From: Salinicoccus hispanicus
GTDB lineage: Bacteria; Bacillota; Bacilli; Staphylococcales; Salinicoccaceae
NCBI RefSeq assembly: GCF_009831115.1
Contig: NZ_WUUK01000003.1
Location: 186,001 to 250,000, forward strand
Direction of reading: 5' to 3'
DNA: 64,000 bases
Shown here: positions 63,615 to 64,000 of the stretch, one piece after another
How the letters are laid out: each line of letters begins with the position of its first letter
How positions within the stretch are numbered: position 1 is the stretch's first letter
Program-made: the position numbers and the translations under genes
The notes under the pieces: model-generated
What the model saw: the letters and a program-made list of their open reading frames with translations, nothing else
Told to the model about the DNA's origin: nothing
Databases searched by the model: none

Positions 63615-64000
63615 ATGAGTATTATAAGAAATGATGAGTTCGAAGTGAGAAAATCGCAACTCTTAACCCCTTATGGTATTGGATCATTAATAGATATTAA
63701 TAACCAATCAATAATGATAAGAGGCTCTGAAGATTGGAAGCACAATGAAAATGATATATCAGACTTCAGACTCGAAAAAGCTTTAAACTCAAGAGGATTT
63801 ATTTCACCTCCTATACCTAGGTCGAATAAAACTGTCAAAGAAGAAGAAAGTATATTAGGTATCAGATTTCCTACATGGTTTTTTTCTCCATTATCTAGAG
63901 AACTAAAAACATTTGACAAGTGGAAATCTAGGATAAAAGAAAAGGATTATAGGGATTTTGAAAAACAACCCTTTGAATATATTAGCGGATACAAACGTTC
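63615..64000 (+). CDS. drmB: DISARM protein DrmB, 3'-truncated by window edge
   Basis: The first 128 residues of a protein starting one base after the drmA stop. The N-terminus EVRKSQLLTPYGIGSLIDI is typical of DrmB/DUF1998 proteins, as are the DFRLEKAL, ISPPIPR and GIRFPTWFF stretches. Relatives that I recall have a Cys-x-x-Cys pair just after the FPxW motif; here that place reads FSPLSRELK, without Cys. DrmB is the partner of the DrmA helicase. The gene runs off the window, so the DUF1998 region cannot be inspected. Confidence 0.82.
   Translation, partial: MSIIRNDEFEVRKSQLLTPYGIGSLIDINNQSIMIRGSEDWKHNENDISDFRLEKALNSRGFISPPIPRSNKTVKEEESILGIRFPTWFFSPLSRELKTFDKWKSRIKEKDYRDFEKQPFEYISGYKR

Noticed and set aside
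1..64000. CRISPR arrays, tRNA or rRNA genes, insertion sequences, integrases
   Set aside because: I looked for repeat-spacer arrays, transposase or integrase frames, and conserved RNA sequences, and saw none. This was by eye, so a small RNA gene could be missed.

Overview
The window looks like a chromosomal segment from a low- to mid-GC, halotolerant member of the Staphylococcaceae, most likely Salinicoccus or a close relative such as Jeotgalicoccus. The reasons are a staphyloxanthin-type carotenoid cluster whose proteins closely resemble my recollection of S. aureus CrtP, CrtN, CrtQ and CrtO, a Bacillus/Staphylococcus-type Zur box, CcpA-type cre sites, and typical Firmicute Shine-Dalgarno sequences. 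No rRNA, tRNA, CRISPR array, insertion sequence or replication origin was seen. Genus assignment is inference.

Layout. 0-6 kb: the end of a sugar PTS permease, aldose epimerase, a methyltransferase, an SDR, and a zinc-starvation pair (CobW-type GTPase plus zinc-free ribosomal protein S14) under a near-perfect Zur box. 6-12.5 kb: an orphan peptide-type binding protein, then fruK-fruA-lacD with a divergent RpiR/MurR regulator, possibly a tagatose-1-phosphate route. 12.5-19 kb: a decayed acyl-CoA dehydrogenase remnant, a membrane protein, and a sugar-isomerase plus AfuABC-like transporter operon. 19-25 kb: a GntR-TRAP-creatininase-M20 amidohydrolase operon. 25-27 kb: a haloacid dehalogenase and a coupled cassette encoding a stand-alone ADP-ribosyltransferase-like protein and a small basic protein. 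27-34.5 kb: a galactitol-type PTS operon containing two dehydrogenases and a DeoC aldolase under a multidomain PRD regulator. 34.5-38.6 kb: a sodium/solute symporter with a frameshifted GH13 phosphorylase. 38.9-42 kb: a polar amino acid ABC transporter. 42-47.3 kb: an acyl-CoA dehydrogenase and a sugar-acid operon (FadR-type regulator, IlvD/Edd dehydratase, GntP permease) with a clear operator and a perfect cre site. 48-53.8 kb: the carotenoid cluster crtP-crtO-crtN-crtQ plus an alpha/beta hydrolase, with no crtM visible.

From about 54 kb to the end the DNA becomes visibly more AT-rich and the gene content changes to defence. A 630-residue protein joins a GHKL (Hsp90/MutL-like) ATPase to a C-terminal PD-(D/E)XK nuclease of Shedu-like appearance. 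It is followed by a class 2 DISARM-type locus: a divergent cytosine-5 methyltransferase (drmMII), drmE, the drmA helicase, and the start of drmB, which runs off the window. drmC, if present, lies beyond.

The metabolic genes read as a sugar, polyol and sugar-acid scavenging region under CcpA control. The defence island is the part most likely acquired by transfer, and the GHKL-nuclease protein beside DISARM and the ADP-ribosyltransferase cassette are the least explained items.
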